Source of the DNA: Gammaproteobacteria bacterium
GTDB taxonomy: Bacteria > Pseudomonadota > Gammaproteobacteria > Chromatiales > Chromatiaceae
DNA: 64,000 bases
Reading direction: 5' to 3'
Assembly: GCA_024227135.1 (NCBI GenBank)
Contig: JAAELC010000235.1
Span: forward strand, 57,761-121,760
Numbering within the stretch: the first letter of the stretch is position 1; every line of letters begins with the position of its first letter. Below, piece after piece: positions 47,036 to 57,431 of the stretch. The notes below the pieces were generated by a model. That model did not search any database and had not been told where the DNA came from. It saw nothing but the letters and a program-made list of their open reading frames with translations. The translations under genes were made by a program, and so were the position numbers.

Positions 47036-48492
47036 CTGAAGAAATACTGATAAATGCATCTCCACCCGAAACCCGGGTAGCTGTCATCGAGAACGGCGTG
47101 CTCCAGGAAATCATCATCGAGCGCAGTGAGCACCGTGGCCTGGTCGGCAATATCTACAAAGGCAGAATTTGCCGTGTACTCCCGGGCATGCAGGCGGCCT
47201 TTGTTGAAATCGGCCTGCAAAAGGCGGCATTTCTGCACGCAACAGACATCCTGTGCAACCCGGATTCAGATTCGGGAAAAGTTGACGACATCAACAGTCT
47301 GGTTCGAGAAGGGGGCGATGTGGTGGTCCAGGTGGTCAAGGACCCACTGGGAACCAAGGGAGCACGACTGACCACCAACGTTTCGATCCCGTCCCGTTAT
47401 CTGGTCTTCATGCCCGCGCTGGGAAATACCGGTATCTCCCAGAAGATTGAAAGCGAGGAACAGCGCGCCCGCCTGCGACAGGTGATCGACAATTTCACTC
47501 AGGATAATCAGATATCAGGTAATTTCATTGCGAGAACCGCCGCAGAAGGGGTGGGAGACGAGACCCTTATATCGGACATGCGGTTCCTTTCCAGACTCTG
47601 GAAAGAGGTTCAGGAGCGCTTTAAAACCGCCCTTCCGGGTACGCTGATACACGAAGATCTACCGCTGCTGCTGCGCTCCCTTCGGGATCTGGTATCTCCA
47701 GAAGTGGAGAAAATCAGGATCGACTCCCTGGAAAGCTGGCAGAAGGCCAAACATTTTGCCCACAAGTTGATCCCCGACCTGAATGTACAGATAACCCACT
47801 ATACCGGTGGGCGTCCGATCCTCGACCTGTACAGCGTCGAAGATGAGATCCAGAAAGCACTGGAACGTAAGGTCGAGCTCAAATCTGGCGGCTATCTGAT
47901 CATCGATCAAACCGAAGCGATGACCACCATCGATGTCAATACCGGCGCTTTCGTGGGCCACCGCAATCTGGAAGAAACGATATACAAAACCAACATGGAA
48001 GCTGCCCAGGCCATCTGCCGCCAGCTGCGGCTGAGAAACCTCGGTGGAATCATCATTATCGACTTTATCGATATGCTCGATGAAGATCATAAGCGGCAGG
48101 TATTGCGGGCGCTGGAAAAATGCCTGGCCCGGGATCATGCCAAAACGCTTATCACCGAAGTGTCGTCTCTCGGGTTGGTGGAAATGACCCGAAAAAGGAT
48201 TCGGGAATCCCTCGAGCATATTCTTTGTGAACCCTGTCCCTGCTGCAGTGGTCGGGGTTCACTGAAGACGGCAGAAACAACCTGCTTTGAAATATTCCGG
48301 GAAATTCTGCGGGAAGCACGGCAATTCGATGTGGAATCCCTGTTGGTGCTCGCATCTCAGGAGGTGGTCGACCGGCTGCTGGACGAAGAATCCTCCAATC
48401 TGGCCGAGCTTGAGGACTTTATCGGCAAAACCATTCGACTTCAGGCAGAATCCCTCTATACCCAGGAACACTACGATGTCGTCCTCATCTAG
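47032..48492 (+). CDS. rng: ribonuclease G
   Basis: A 486-residue endoribonuclease of the RNase E/G family, processing the 5' end of 16S rRNA. S1 domain at the N terminus (GNIYKGRICRVLPGMQAAFV), Mg site in IDVNTGAFVG and IIIIDFIDMLDEDHK, and a CxxC-type segment (CEPCPCCSGRG). The length excludes RNase E. Confidence 0.94.
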   Translation: MTEEILINASPPETRVAVIENGVLQEIIIERSEHRGLVGNIYKGRICRVLPGMQAAFVEIGLQKAAFLHATDILCNPDSDSGKVDDINSLVREGGDVVVQVVKDPLGTKGARLTTNVSIPSRYLVFMPALGNTGISQKIESEEQRARLRQVIDNFTQDNQISGNFIARTAAEGVGDETLISDMRFLSRLWKEVQERFKTALPGTLIHEDLPLLLRSLRDLVSPEVEKIRIDSLESWQKAKHFAHKLIPDLNVQITHYTGGRPILDLYSVEDEIQKALERKVELKSGGYLIIDQTEAMTTIDVNTGAFVGHRNLEETIYKTNMEAAQAICRQLRLRNLGGIIIIDFIDMLDEDHKRQVLRALEKCLARDHAKTLITEVSSLGLVEMTRKRIRESLEHILCEPCPCCSGRGSLKTAETTCFEIFREILREARQFDVESLLVLASQEVVDRLLDEESSNLAELEDFIGKTIRLQAESLYTQEHYDVVLI

Positions 48493-48689
48493 CAGGGTTC
48501 TGTACCTGGATTGAGACTTCCCGATAAACCATGCACTTCCCAGTGAATACACAGGTCCACGATCAGCCAAGGTCCGACAGGCTCTGCACCATTATCCTAC
48601 CGGCATAGCTCAGTCACTCGAACACGGGATCCAGCCACCGGCTATGAATAACACACCCACCGGACCCAGCTCAGCGGCAAGGCTTTAGT

Positions 48690-51600
48690 GTGCTACATAT
48701 CGCGAAGTCTCTGGCACTTAAAATATGGTTGGTGGTACTGCTGATCCTGGTTCTGGGCGCCGCAGCAATTGTTTTCGGGCGCCTGCTGGTCATCCCCACG
48801 GTTGCGGATTATCGAGTGGATGTGGAGCGGTGGGCCACCGAAGGACTGGGCAGAGAGGTCCGGATTGGAGCACTCAATGCCCGGTGGTTGGGGCTGGGTC
48901 CGGAGCTGATTCTCAAAGACGTGAAACTGCTTTCCCGGGAAACCGGAAAGCCCTCTTTGAGACTGTCGGAGATCCGCATACATGTAGCACTCATCGACAG
49001 CATTCGAGCTTGGGGCATCAAAACCCGCGAAGTGACACTCTCGGGAGTTCACCTGCTGGTCAAACGTCGCTCGAATCGGTCTCTGGTAGTGGTGGGCCTG
49101 GAAAACCTGGAAGGTGAAACGGAGGATGCCACACCCCTGTTTCTGCTGCCCAGCCGGGTCGTGGTCAAAGACAGCCTGATATTCTGGGAAAACCAGGTCA
49201 TCGGAGCTGAACCGATTCGCCTCAAAAATGTAGTTGCAAAGCTGATCAACGCCCCCGGACGCCACCAGTTGAACGGCAGCTTTGAGCTGCCCGGCGAAAA
49301 AGGAGGCAGGCTGGAGCTGGCAATGGATATCAAGAGTACCCTGACCGGGTCCGGTGACTGGGATGGGGATATCTATTTAAAGGGGAGAAGACTGGCACTG
49401 TCCGAACTACTGCGGCACCGCATACCGGAAGGCTATGAGCTGTCCGGCGGACTCGGGAACATCGAGCTGTGGAGTCGCTGGGAAGACGGCCACATAGCCC
49501 GTTTGGAGGGTAGCGCTTCGACCCACGGGCTGCGGCTCAAGCAGTTTATGCGTAAAGAGGGGAAGCGGGAACGGGCGCTGGGTATAGACAACCTGGGTGG
49601 CCGTTTCAAATGGCAGAGAAACACCGACGGCTGGACCCTGGATGTGGCCGATATCGAGCTGAAACGGATGGGATTGAGCTGGCCAACAGCAAACTTTACC
49701 CTGAAAACCCGTATCGACCCGAAAGGAAAGCTGCACTTAGCCGCCGGATCAGACTTTGTGAGAATAGAGGATCTGGTGGATATCATCCGGGTATTTCCGC
49801 TACCCGACCCGGCCATCGAGCAGGCACTGGATAAAATCTGGCCACACAGCGATCTGTATCATCTGCGCTTCAACTACAACGAAACCGCCGATGCCCCCAG
49901 ATGGTCTGCACGAGGGGAGGTCCGCTCCCTGTTTACACGTCCCTGGAAACGGATCCCCGGCATGAGTAATCTCCAGGCCAGGTTCCAGGCAGATCAAAGT
50001 GGTGGCAGGTTGAAGATCAGCGGAAAGGAAACCACCCTGCGCTTTCCTGGACTGCTCCGTGACCCACTCGTTCTGGAGCAGTTCAATGGATCATTGGACT
50101 GGGGAATCGAAAAGGATGGCAGCTGGCACATCAGCACCAACAATATTCGGGCCATCACCAACGACATCCGCACCCAGACCCGCCTGACCATGAAGTTTCC
50201 ATCCCAGCCCGATACGCCCGTTTTCATGGATCTTCAAACCAATTTTGCTGATGGCAACGCCGCCAGCACCTCCCGTTACCTGCCGGTGGGAATCATGCCG
50301 GACAAGGTCGTTGAATGGCTGGACAGGAGTATTATTACCGGTCAGGTCATCAGTGGCAGCTGTATTTTTCGTGGCCCCCTTCGTGGTTTTCCCTTCGATG
50401 AGACCCACGCCGGCCGATTTGAAGTCTTTTTTCACACCAGAGACCTGGTGCTGGATTACTGGCCAGGCTGGCCCAAGCTTGAGGCCATCAATGCCAGAGT
50501 GCGTTTTCTTGACAACAGTTTCGATGCCTGGCTGGAACAAGGGACTTTATTCCAAAGCGAACTAAAGCACGCCCATGGTCGAATCAGCAGACTGAAGCAA
50601 GGCTCTCCCTTCGAGCTTAGAGGCGTCATTGAGGGTCCGCTGCAGGATAACCTGCGCATACTCAGGGAATCACCACTGAAAAACCGATTCGGCCCCATCG
50701 TTCGTGGTCTGCTGGGTAAAGGGGATGCCAGACTGGAAATGGGATTCGCCATTCCGATCAAAAAACAGGATGCCTACCGGCTGGATGGAAAACTGACATT
50801 TCATAAAAACGACCTGGTTCTGGATACCTGGGGACTGACCCTAAAAAGTATCACTGGTGACCTGCTGTTCGACCTCAATGGCCTCCAGAGTAAGAATTTA
50901 CGGGCAGACGCCCTCGGCAGTACGATCAAACTGAAGCTGAAGACCCGGGAAAAATCCTCTGATACCACCCGGATCACTGCACAGGGCAGAATAGGTTCAG
51001 CGGAACTGGCCAATCAGTTTCCGGCACTGAGCCTGGGTTACCTCGCAGGCAAAGGCCTCTGGAATCTGCAGTTCGACGCCCCCCATCATCTCAGTGCACC
51101 GGATCACGGAGTGTCGGTGAAGCTGTTCTCCGACCTTAGAGGCATCGAGGTCGACCTGCCCCCACCCCTCAATAAAAAGGCCGCTGAAAAGCGTAACCTG
51201 ACAATTACAGGCACGATCGGCCAACCACCGCGCAGTCAAGTCAGGCTCCGCTACGGATCGCTGATCGATGCAGCGCTGCAGATCGAAACCGGGAAAAAAT
51301 CTCCCCCGTTTCTGGAAAGAGGGGAAATCCGAATTGGCAGAGGAAAAGCCCGAATCCCTGGGCAATCAGGGCTGGCTGTCTACGGGTCGCTGGAAAAACT
51401 GGACCTGGGACCCTGGCTGGGTTTGATGGAAGAGAGCAGCTCCCGGGGAGCACGCCCCACCATACGCAGCATCATCCTGGGAATCGATAAACTGACCCTC
51501 GGCGATACGCTGCTGGAACAGTTTGAAGTCGATCTGAGCCACCATGACGGCGGACTGAAAGGGAAGCTGTCGAGCACCGATTTCACCGGCTCGATTCAGA

Positions 51601-52607
51601 TTCCTGATGCACTCACCGACAAGCCCATCGACGTTAACCTGGATCAACTGCATCTCAATTTCGATCCGGCACAGCTCACACTGCCGTCTGGAGAAAATCC
51701 CAAACGCCGAGACCACACAGACCCCTCCCAGCTTCCCGCACTGAGCCTCAATGCGGACACCGTAACGATCAACCAGCACGACTTCGGACGACTGCAACTG
51801 ATCAGCCGTCGCGTTCCCAATGGGATCGAACTGCAGACCCTTTCACTCAATTCCGACCGGGTCAGGCTCTCGGCGGCAGGTGACTGGCTGAAAACTCCCG
51901 GCAACACCCATAAAACCCGCTTGGATCTCTCTTTTGAAACCACCGGACTGGGGCGGCTGCTGGAACAACTGGGGTTTACCCGAAACATCGACCAAGCCCC
52001 CAGCGAGTTCGACAGCCGCCTGAGCTGGAATGACTCCCCCCTCGGCTTCAGCACCGGCATTTTGAATGGCGACATCACCATGCAGATCGGGAAGGGGCAA
52101 TTCCTGGAAGTGGACCCGGGCATCGGACGTGTATTCGGTTTACTCAATTTTAATGCCTTACAGCGAAGACTGACTCTCGATTTCAGTGATCTGTTCAAGA
52201 AAGGGTTGGCATTCGACAACATTGAGGGCAGCTTCCTGCTTGATTCCGGAGATGCCTTTACCAGCGACTTTCGCCTGAGAGGCCCAGCCGCGGCGGTGGA
52301 GGTTTCAGGGCGTATCGGACTCACCACCGAGGACTTCGAGCAGCTGATCACCATTACACCCAGAGTGTCTGCCGCCCTGCCGGTGGCAGGTGCGATCGTA
52401 GGTGGACCGGCGTTAGGTGCTGCAGTGCTTTTCGCCCAACAGCTGCTGGGCAAAGCCTTCGATAAAGCATCCCAGCGCCAGTATCAGGTAACCGGCCCCT
52501 GGGAAAACCCTGAAATAGAGCGCCTGGATACCCAGAAAAAGACGCAGAACTCCGGTAGAAAAACAGAAATTCCCACCCTGACCCCTCCTTTGGAGCAGGG
52601 ACTCTAA
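48690..52607 (+). CDS. yhdP: YhdP family AsmA-like envelope protein
   Basis: A 1305-residue protein with an N-terminal membrane anchor (LVVLLILVLGAAAIVFGRLLV) and a very long beta-rich periplasmic body. The body ends in an AsmA-like C-terminal region (DFEQLITITPRVSAALPVAG) and a glycine-rich hydrophobic loop (GGPALGAAVLFAQQLLG). YhdP, TamB and YdbH are bridge-like proteins moving phospholipids between inner and outer membranes. Position after rng is conserved. The product probably starts at the GTG/TTG-like codon at 48690. Confidence 0.92.
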   Translation: MLHIAKSLALKIWLVVLLILVLGAAAIVFGRLLVIPTVADYRVDVERWATEGLGREVRIGALNARWLGLGPELILKDVKLLSRETGKPSLRLSEIRIHVALIDSIRAWGIKTREVTLSGVHLLVKRRSNRSLVVVGLENLEGETEDATPLFLLPSRVVVKDSLIFWENQVIGAEPIRLKNVVAKLINAPGRHQLNGSFELPGEKGGRLELAMDIKSTLTGSGDWDGDIYLKGRRLALSELLRHRIPEGYELSGGLGNIELWSRWEDGHIARLEGSASTHGLRLKQFMRKEGKRERALGIDNLGGRFKWQRNTDGWTLDVADIELKRMGLSWPTANFTLKTRIDPKGKLHLAAGSDFVRIEDLVDIIRVFPLPDPAIEQALDKIWPHSDLYHLRFNYNETADAPRWSARGEVRSLFTRPWKRIPGMSNLQARFQADQSGGRLKISGKETTLRFPGLLRDPLVLEQFNGSLDWGIEKDGSWHISTNNIRAITNDIRTQTRLTMKFPSQPDTPVFMDLQTNFADGNAASTSRYLPVGIMPDKVVEWLDRSIITGQVISGSCIFRGPLRGFPFDETHAGRFEVFFHTRDLVLDYWPGWPKLEAINARVRFLDNSFDAWLEQGTLFQSELKHAHGRISRLKQGSPFELRGVIEGPLQDNLRILRESPLKNRFGPIVRGLLGKGDARLEMGFAIPIKKQDAYRLDGKLTFHKNDLVLDTWGLTLKSITGDLLFDLNGLQSKNLRADALGSTIKLKLKTREKSSDTTRITAQGRIGSAELANQFPALSLGYLAGKGLWNLQFDAPHHLSAPDHGVSVKLFSDLRGIEVDLPPPLNKKAAEKRNLTITGTIGQPPRSQVRLRYGSLIDAALQIETGKKSPPFLERGEIRIGRGKARIPGQSGLAVYGSLEKLDLGPWLGLMEESSSRGARPTIRSIILGIDKLTLGDTLLEQFEVDLSHHDGGLKGKLSSTDFTGSIQIPDALTDKPIDVNLDQLHLNFDPAQLTLPSGENPKRRDHTDPSQLPALSLNADTVTINQHDFGRLQLISRRVPNGIELQTLSLNSDRVRLSAAGDWLKTPGNTHKTRLDLSFETTGLGRLLEQLGFTRNIDQAPSEFDSRLSWNDSPLGFSTGILNGDITMQIGKGQFLEVDPGIGRVFGLLNFNALQRRLTLDFSDLFKKGLAFDNIEGSFLLDSGDAFTSDFRLRGPAAAVEVSGRIGLTTEDFEQLITITPRVSAALPVAGAIVGGPALGAAVLFAQQLLGKAFDKASQRQYQVTGPWENPEIERLDTQKKTQNSGRKTEIPTLTPPLEQGL

Positions 52608-52886
52608 TCTCCCTTCAACGGGATGTGCACGAATACAGCGACCCGTTGGGGTTTCGTATCGAGATCCGTCGCATGAGGTTAAGTCATCCCCTTCCCGAAC
52701 GCCGGGACGCGGCAGCGGTAGATCACAGAGCCACCCTCCATGGCCACGCCCGGCAAAAAGGAAGCACAGGCCCTGGTCCAGGCCAGACACAGGGGGCACA
52801 GTGATGGATGATCGCTAATGTGCTATTGTCCAATCCGCACGGGGCAACAGAACCTGCAAAACCAGAACACCTGTCTGCATATCGCA

Positions 52887-53723
52887 ATGAGTGATAAACG
52901 AACCAAGGCCGCAGCCATTCAGATGGCATCCGGACCAAATGTCAGTGCCAATCTGCTCAAAGCAGAGCAGCTGATCGCTGGGTCAGTCAAGAACAAAGCC
53001 GGGCTGATCGTATTGCCGGAGAATTTTGCCTGCATGGGAAAACGGGACGGTGACCTGCTCGCGCATCGGGAAATCGACGGAGATGGCCCGCTGCAGGAGT
53101 TTCTCAGCCAGACTGCCAAACGGTATGGAATCTGGCTGGTGGGCGGCACCATCCCTATGGAAGCCCACGACGACAGCAAGGTTCGCGCTGCCTGCCTGGT
53201 ATTCAACGACCAAGGTGAGCGGGTCGCACGCTACGACAAAATTCATCTGTTCGACGTTCACATCGTCGAAACAGGTGAGCGCTATATGGAATCCAAAACC
53301 ATAGAGCCCGGTGAAAAAACCATGGTGGTGGATTCGCCCTTCGGAAAACTGGGAATCACCGTCTGTTACGATCTGCGATTTCCGGAACTGTTCCGCAATC
53401 TGCTTGATCAGGGCATGGAAATCATATGCCTTCCCGCCGCCTTCACCGCGTTTACCGGCAAAGCACACTGGAAACCCCTGGTCCGGGCACGGGCCATTGA
53501 AAACCAGAGCTTCGTCGTGGCCGCCGCCCAAGGTGGGTTCCATGTGAATGGCCGCGAAACCTATGGACGCAGTATGATTGTGGACCCCTGGGGCAATGTA
53601 CTGACCAAAATGGGCAGTGGAGCAGGCGCCGTATGCCATACCCTGAATCGGGAAAATCTGGCAGCCACCCGGCGTAACTTTCCAGCAATCGACCACCGTA
53701 AATTTCATCTGGATCAGTTTTGA
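52887..53723 (+). CDS. carbon-nitrogen hydrolase, Nit1/omega-amidase-like
   Basis: The start at 52887 (MSDKRTKAAAIQMASGPN) gives 278 residues; an earlier frame start is less fitting. Nitrilase-fold triad: Glu in VLPENFACMG, Lys in YDKIHLFDVHI and Cys in TVCYDLRFPELF. Relatives (Nit1/NitFhit) repair deaminated glutathione by hydrolysing it. The gene is wedged between yhdP and tldD, its usual place in many gammaproteobacteria. Confidence 0.92.
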   Translation: MSDKRTKAAAIQMASGPNVSANLLKAEQLIAGSVKNKAGLIVLPENFACMGKRDGDLLAHREIDGDGPLQEFLSQTAKRYGIWLVGGTIPMEAHDDSKVRAACLVFNDQGERVARYDKIHLFDVHIVETGERYMESKTIEPGEKTMVVDSPFGKLGITVCYDLRFPELFRNLLDQGMEIICLPAAFTAFTGKAHWKPLVRARAIENQSFVVAAAQGGFHVNGRETYGRSMIVDPWGNVLTKMGSGAGAVCHTLNRENLAATRRNFPAIDHRKFHLDQF

Positions 53724-53905
53724 AGAGAACAAGGAACGGAAAGCCGGAAAATTGCCCCAACCCCCCCATGAGCAATGGGTTGAAAGCCGGCAACCGACAC
53801 CCCACTTTCCCTTGAATACCTTTAACCGGTATTCATACACCCGGTCATTACCAGGATTCACCTGGACCGGAACCCCATTGATAGATTCAGCGCCAACGAC
53901 AAATC

Positions 53906-55348
53906 ATGCTTACACCAACTGACATCGCCTGCGAAACACTGATCGCACCCGCGGCATTGAGAGAGAGTGACCTGGACAAGGTGATGGACCAGGTACTTTC
54001 CACGACCATCGATGCAGCGGATATCTATTTTGAATCCAGTCGCCGCGAATCCTGGGTATTGGAGGACGGCATCATCAAGGAAGGCTCCTACAGCATCGAG
54101 CAGGGCGTGGGTATCCGGGCGATAAGCGGTGAAAAAACCGGTTTTGCCTATACCGACGAAATCCACCTGCCCAGCCTGCTCGAAGCGGGTAAAACAGCCA
54201 GGGCCATTACCCAGGGCGGCAACGGCAGCGGCGTGCGCATTCAGGGATCAGTGGCACCCCGACACTACTACGGTGCCATCAACCCCCTCGATAGCCTCAC
54301 GGAAGCACAGAAAATCGATCTGCTTCGACGCATCGACAAGGAAGCCCGGGAGCAGGACCCGAGGGTCAGCCAGGTCATCACCAGCCTGGTAGCAGTTCAC
54401 GACGTGGTGCTGGTCGTGGATAGCGACGGCAGAATGACGGGGGATGTAAGGCCACTGGTCCGCTGCAATGTTCATGTCATCGTCGAACAGGGTGACAAAC
54501 GGGAGCAGGGATCCAGCGGTGGGGGTGCCCGCCAGGAGTTTCAGTTTTTCATCGATGAGAACCGGGCACTGGGATACGCGCGGGAAGCGGTAAGGCAGGC
54601 GCTGGTCAACCTTGAGGCCGTCGGCGCACCCGCCGGCACCATGCCGGTCGTGCTGGGCCCCGGGTGGCCTGGAGTGCTGCTCCACGAAGCTATCGGCCAC
54701 GGCCTCGAAGGCGACTTCAACCGCAAGGGCACATCCGCATTCTCCGGCAGACTCGGCGATAAGGTTGCTGCCGAGGGTTGTACCGTGGTGGACGACGGCA
54801 CCTTGACGGGGCGATGCGGATCTCTCAGCGTCGATGACGAGGGAACCCCGGGCCAGTACACGGTGCTGATCGAAAACGGCATACTCAAAGGCTATATGCA
54901 GGATCGACTCAATGCCAGGTTGATGGGCACCCATTCCACCGGCAACGGCCGGCGTGAATCATTTGCCCACCTGCCGATGCCCAGAATGACCAACACCTAC
55001 ATGCTGGCGGGAAAACATGACCCGGAAGAGATCATCGCCTCGGTGGATAAGGGGTTATATGCCGTAAATTTCGGTGGCGGACAGGTCGACATCACCTCGG
55101 GAAAGTTCGTTTTCTCGGCCAGCGAGGCCTACATGATCGAAAACGGCAAGGTCACCCATCCGGTAAAAGGGGCCACCCTGATCGGCAACGGTCCCGATGT
55201 TCTGACTCGCGTGGGGATGGTGGGCAACGACCTGGAACTGGATTCCGGGGTCGGAACTTGTGGCAAAGAGGGTCAGAGCGTACCCGTGGGCGTGGGACAA
55301 CCTACACTCCGAGTGGACGAACTGACTGTGGGGGGTACCGAGGCCTGA
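53906..55348 (+). CDS. tldD: metalloprotease TldD
   Basis: The 480-residue subunit of the TldD/TldE protease contains the zinc site [18 protein letters not shown] and the C-terminal text [17 protein letters not shown]. The heterodimer with PmbA (TldE) digests unfolded peptides and matures microcin B17-like peptides in other bacteria. The partner gene follows after 180 bp that contain a heptameric repeat. Confidence 0.95.
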   Translation: MLTPTDIACETLIAPAALRESDLDKVMDQVLSTTIDAADIYFESSRRESWVLEDGIIKEGSYSIEQGVGIRAISGEKTGFAYTDEIHLPSLLEAGKTARAITQGGNGSGVRIQGSVAPRHYYGAINPLDSLTEAQKIDLLRRIDKEAREQDPRVSQVITSLVAVHDVVLVVDSDGRMTGDVRPLVRCNVHVIVEQGDKREQGSSGGGARQEFQFFIDENRALGYAREAVRQALVNLEAVGAPAGTMPVVLGPGWPGVLLHEAIGHGLEGDFNRKGTSAFSGRLGDKVAAEGCTVVDDGTLTGRCGSLSVDDEGTPGQYTVLIENGILKGYMQDRLNARLMGTHSTGNGRRESFAHLPMPRMTNTYMLAGKHDPEEIIASVDKGLYAVNFGGGQVDITSGKFVFSASEAYMIENGKVTHPVKGATLIGNGPDVLTRVGMVGNDLELDSGVGTCGKEGQSVPVGVGQPTLRVDELTVGGTEA

Positions 55349-55454
55349 TGTTACTCGACAATTGATCTGGAACTCCGACCACACCCGACAGTGAGCCGCT
55401 GCCAGACAGCGCCTGATACCCGGCACCGTACATTGCAAAAGCTTACCTCGCAAC

Positions 55455-55515
55455 ACTGCAAACTGCAAACTGCAAACTGATAACTGATAACTGATAACTG
55501 ATAACTGATAACTGA
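55455..55515. repeat. tandem heptamer repeat
   Basis: Three ACTGCAA units (55455-55475) run directly into five ACTGATA units (55476-55510) and a partial ACTGA. The array ends 12 bases before the pmbA start, so it sits in the tldD-pmbA leader. Copy number may vary by slippage. Confidence 0.95.
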
Positions 55516-55527
55516 CCGAATATACCG

Positions 55528-56862
55528 ATGCAAGACATGAGAGAAAAACAAAGCGGAATGGAGCAGATGGTTGAAAATCTGCTGAAGGAAGCAAAAAACC
55601 AGGGGGCAAGTTCTGCAGAGGCCGTTGTAAGCAGCGACACGGGACTTTCGGTCACCGCACGAATGGGCGAAGTGGAAACGATCGAGCATACCCGCGACCA
55701 GGGACTGTGGATCACCGTCTACTTCGGACATCGCAAAGGATCGTCCAGTACTTCCGATCTTTCAGCAGACGCTGTCAAAGATGCCGTACGTGCTGCCTGC
55801 AACATCGCCCGTTACACAACCGAAGATCCCTATGCAGGCCTGGCTGACCCCGAACTCATGGTTAAGGAGATTCCTGAACTCGATCTCTACCACCCCTGGG
55901 ATATCGAGGTAAACCAGGCCATTGAGAAGGCGATCGAATGTGAAGCCGCCGCACGGAACCTGGACCCACGGATCAGTAACTCCGAAGGCGCTTCCCTGAA
56001 CACCCAGAATGGCCTCCAGATATACGGTAACAGTCACGGGGTCATCGGTGGATATCCCAGTAGCAGCCACAGCCTCAGCTGCGCTGTCGTAGGACAGGAA
56101 GGAGATTCGATGCAGCGGGATTACTGGTACACCGCCGCCCGTGCCGTGGATGCTCTGGAATCAGCTGTCGATGTCGGTCGAAAGGCCGGTGAACGAACGC
56201 TTGCAAGACTGGGCTCGCGGAGAATCAGCACCCGGGAAGCACCGGTTATTTTCCAGGCCGAGGTCGCGGTCAGCCTGCTGCGCCACTTGATCGGCGCCAT
56301 CAGTGGTTCGGCACTTTACCGTCATTCAAGCTTTCTGCTGAATCAGCTGGGGCAACCGGTATTTCCGGATTTCGTTCGCATCCATGAAAACCCGCTGCTG
56401 CCCCGGGGACTGGACAGTTCCGCCTTCGACAACGATGGCGTGGCAACCAGCGTGAAAGATTTCGTTTCCGATGGCACTCTTCGCAGCTATGTACTGAGTG
56501 CCTACTCGGCGCGCAAGCTCGGCATGCAGACCACCGCCAACGCCGGAGGCGTTCGCAATCTGTCTATCGTACCCGGTGATCAGGATTTCCAGTCGCTGCT
56601 CAACAGCATGGGGACCGGACTTCTGGTAACCGAGATGATGGGCAGTGGCCTGAATGTGGTGACTGGAGACTATTCCCGAGGTGCTTCCGGTTTCTGGGTG
56701 GAGCAGGGAAAAATCCAATACCCGGTTGAAGAGATCACCATCGCCGGCAATCTCAAAACCATGTATTCGGGACTGGTGGCGGTAGGAAATGATATTGACC
56801 CGAGAGGCAGTGTCCGGACCGGCTCATGGTTGATAGATTCCATGACCATCGCCGGAGAGTGA
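55528..56862 (+). CDS. pmbA: metalloprotease subunit PmbA (TldE)
   Basis: The 444-residue non-metal partner of TldD lacks an HExxH motif but keeps family text: EHTRDQGLWITVYFG, NSEGASLNTQNGLQIYG, FDNDGVATSVKDFV and GNLKTMYSGLVAVGNDID. The start is uncertain; ATGs at 55528, 55537 and 55558 are all possible and homology begins after the last. The heptamer array just upstream may affect its translation. Confidence 0.94.
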   Translation: MQDMREKQSGMEQMVENLLKEAKNQGASSAEAVVSSDTGLSVTARMGEVETIEHTRDQGLWITVYFGHRKGSSSTSDLSADAVKDAVRAACNIARYTTEDPYAGLADPELMVKEIPELDLYHPWDIEVNQAIEKAIECEAAARNLDPRISNSEGASLNTQNGLQIYGNSHGVIGGYPSSSHSLSCAVVGQEGDSMQRDYWYTAARAVDALESAVDVGRKAGERTLARLGSRRISTREAPVIFQAEVAVSLLRHLIGAISGSALYRHSSFLLNQLGQPVFPDFVRIHENPLLPRGLDSSAFDNDGVATSVKDFVSDGTLRSYVLSAYSARKLGMQTTANAGGVRNLSIVPGDQDFQSLLNSMGTGLLVTEMMGSGLNVVTGDYSRGASGFWVEQGKIQYPVEEITIAGNLKTMYSGLVAVGNDIDPRGSVRTGSWLIDSMTIAGE

Positions 56863-56899
56863 GCGCCCCGAACATCTAAGTGTATCTGCAGGATCGGTC

Positions 56900-57379
56900 A
56901 TGTCCCACGACAAACAGTTTACTCTGGAGCTGGAGCAACGCCACGGCTACGAATTCCAGGTCAGGTTAGACCTGGAAGGTGTTGACGACTTGTTGGTGGA
57001 TGAAGCTCCACCCATTGGCCAGGGTAAGGGTCCCAACCCCGCCAGGATGCTGACCATTGCTGCCGCCAACTGCCTCAGTTCCAGCCTGCTGTACTGTATA
57101 ACCAGGAACGAGCCACCCCCTGGCAGCCTGCACACGACGGCCACCTGTACCCTGATCCGGAGCGTCAGGGGAAAATTGCGAATCGGCAGCATCTCAGTTC
57201 GGCTGCAGGTGGGCGAGGTGCTCGAAAAAGCTATCCGGATGAAGCGTTGCCTGGACTTGTTCGAGGATTTCTGTGTCGTCACCGCCAGTCTGCGGGACGC
57301 ATTTCCCATCGAAGTCGAAGTCGTCGATCCCCAGGGTAAGGTACTCCACCGGTCGAACCTGCCACCGACAACATCATGA
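56900..57379 (+). CDS. OsmC family protein
   Basis: A 159-residue protein with OsmC/Ohr-fold elements: GKGPNPARMLTIAAANCLSSS (first Cys, near 55) and CLDLFEDFCVVTASLRDAFP (second Cys region). OsmC/Ohr proteins use two cysteines as thiol peroxidases against organic hydroperoxides; here the spacing of Cys residues is not exactly the Ohr pattern, so the activity is inferred. It precedes the EF-G-like gene with 52 bp between. Confidence 0.82.
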   Translation: MSHDKQFTLELEQRHGYEFQVRLDLEGVDDLLVDEAPPIGQGKGPNPARMLTIAAANCLSSSLLYCITRNEPPPGSLHTTATCTLIRSVRGKLRIGSISVRLQVGEVLEKAIRMKRCLDLFEDFCVVTASLRDAFPIEVEVVDPQGKVLHRSNLPPTTS

Positions 57380-57431
57380 ACCGGATCAACGTCACGAACT
57401 GACGCCACACCACCTCCCAGACGGAGAGCTC

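Noticed and set aside
51644..52453. Long minus-strand open frame (269 codons) inside yhdP
   Set aside because: It is antisense to a well-supported long gene and shows no family resemblance; high GC in the gene keeps such frames open.
55455..55515. Possible CRISPR array
   Set aside because: Units are 7 bases with no spacers, so it is a simple tandem repeat.
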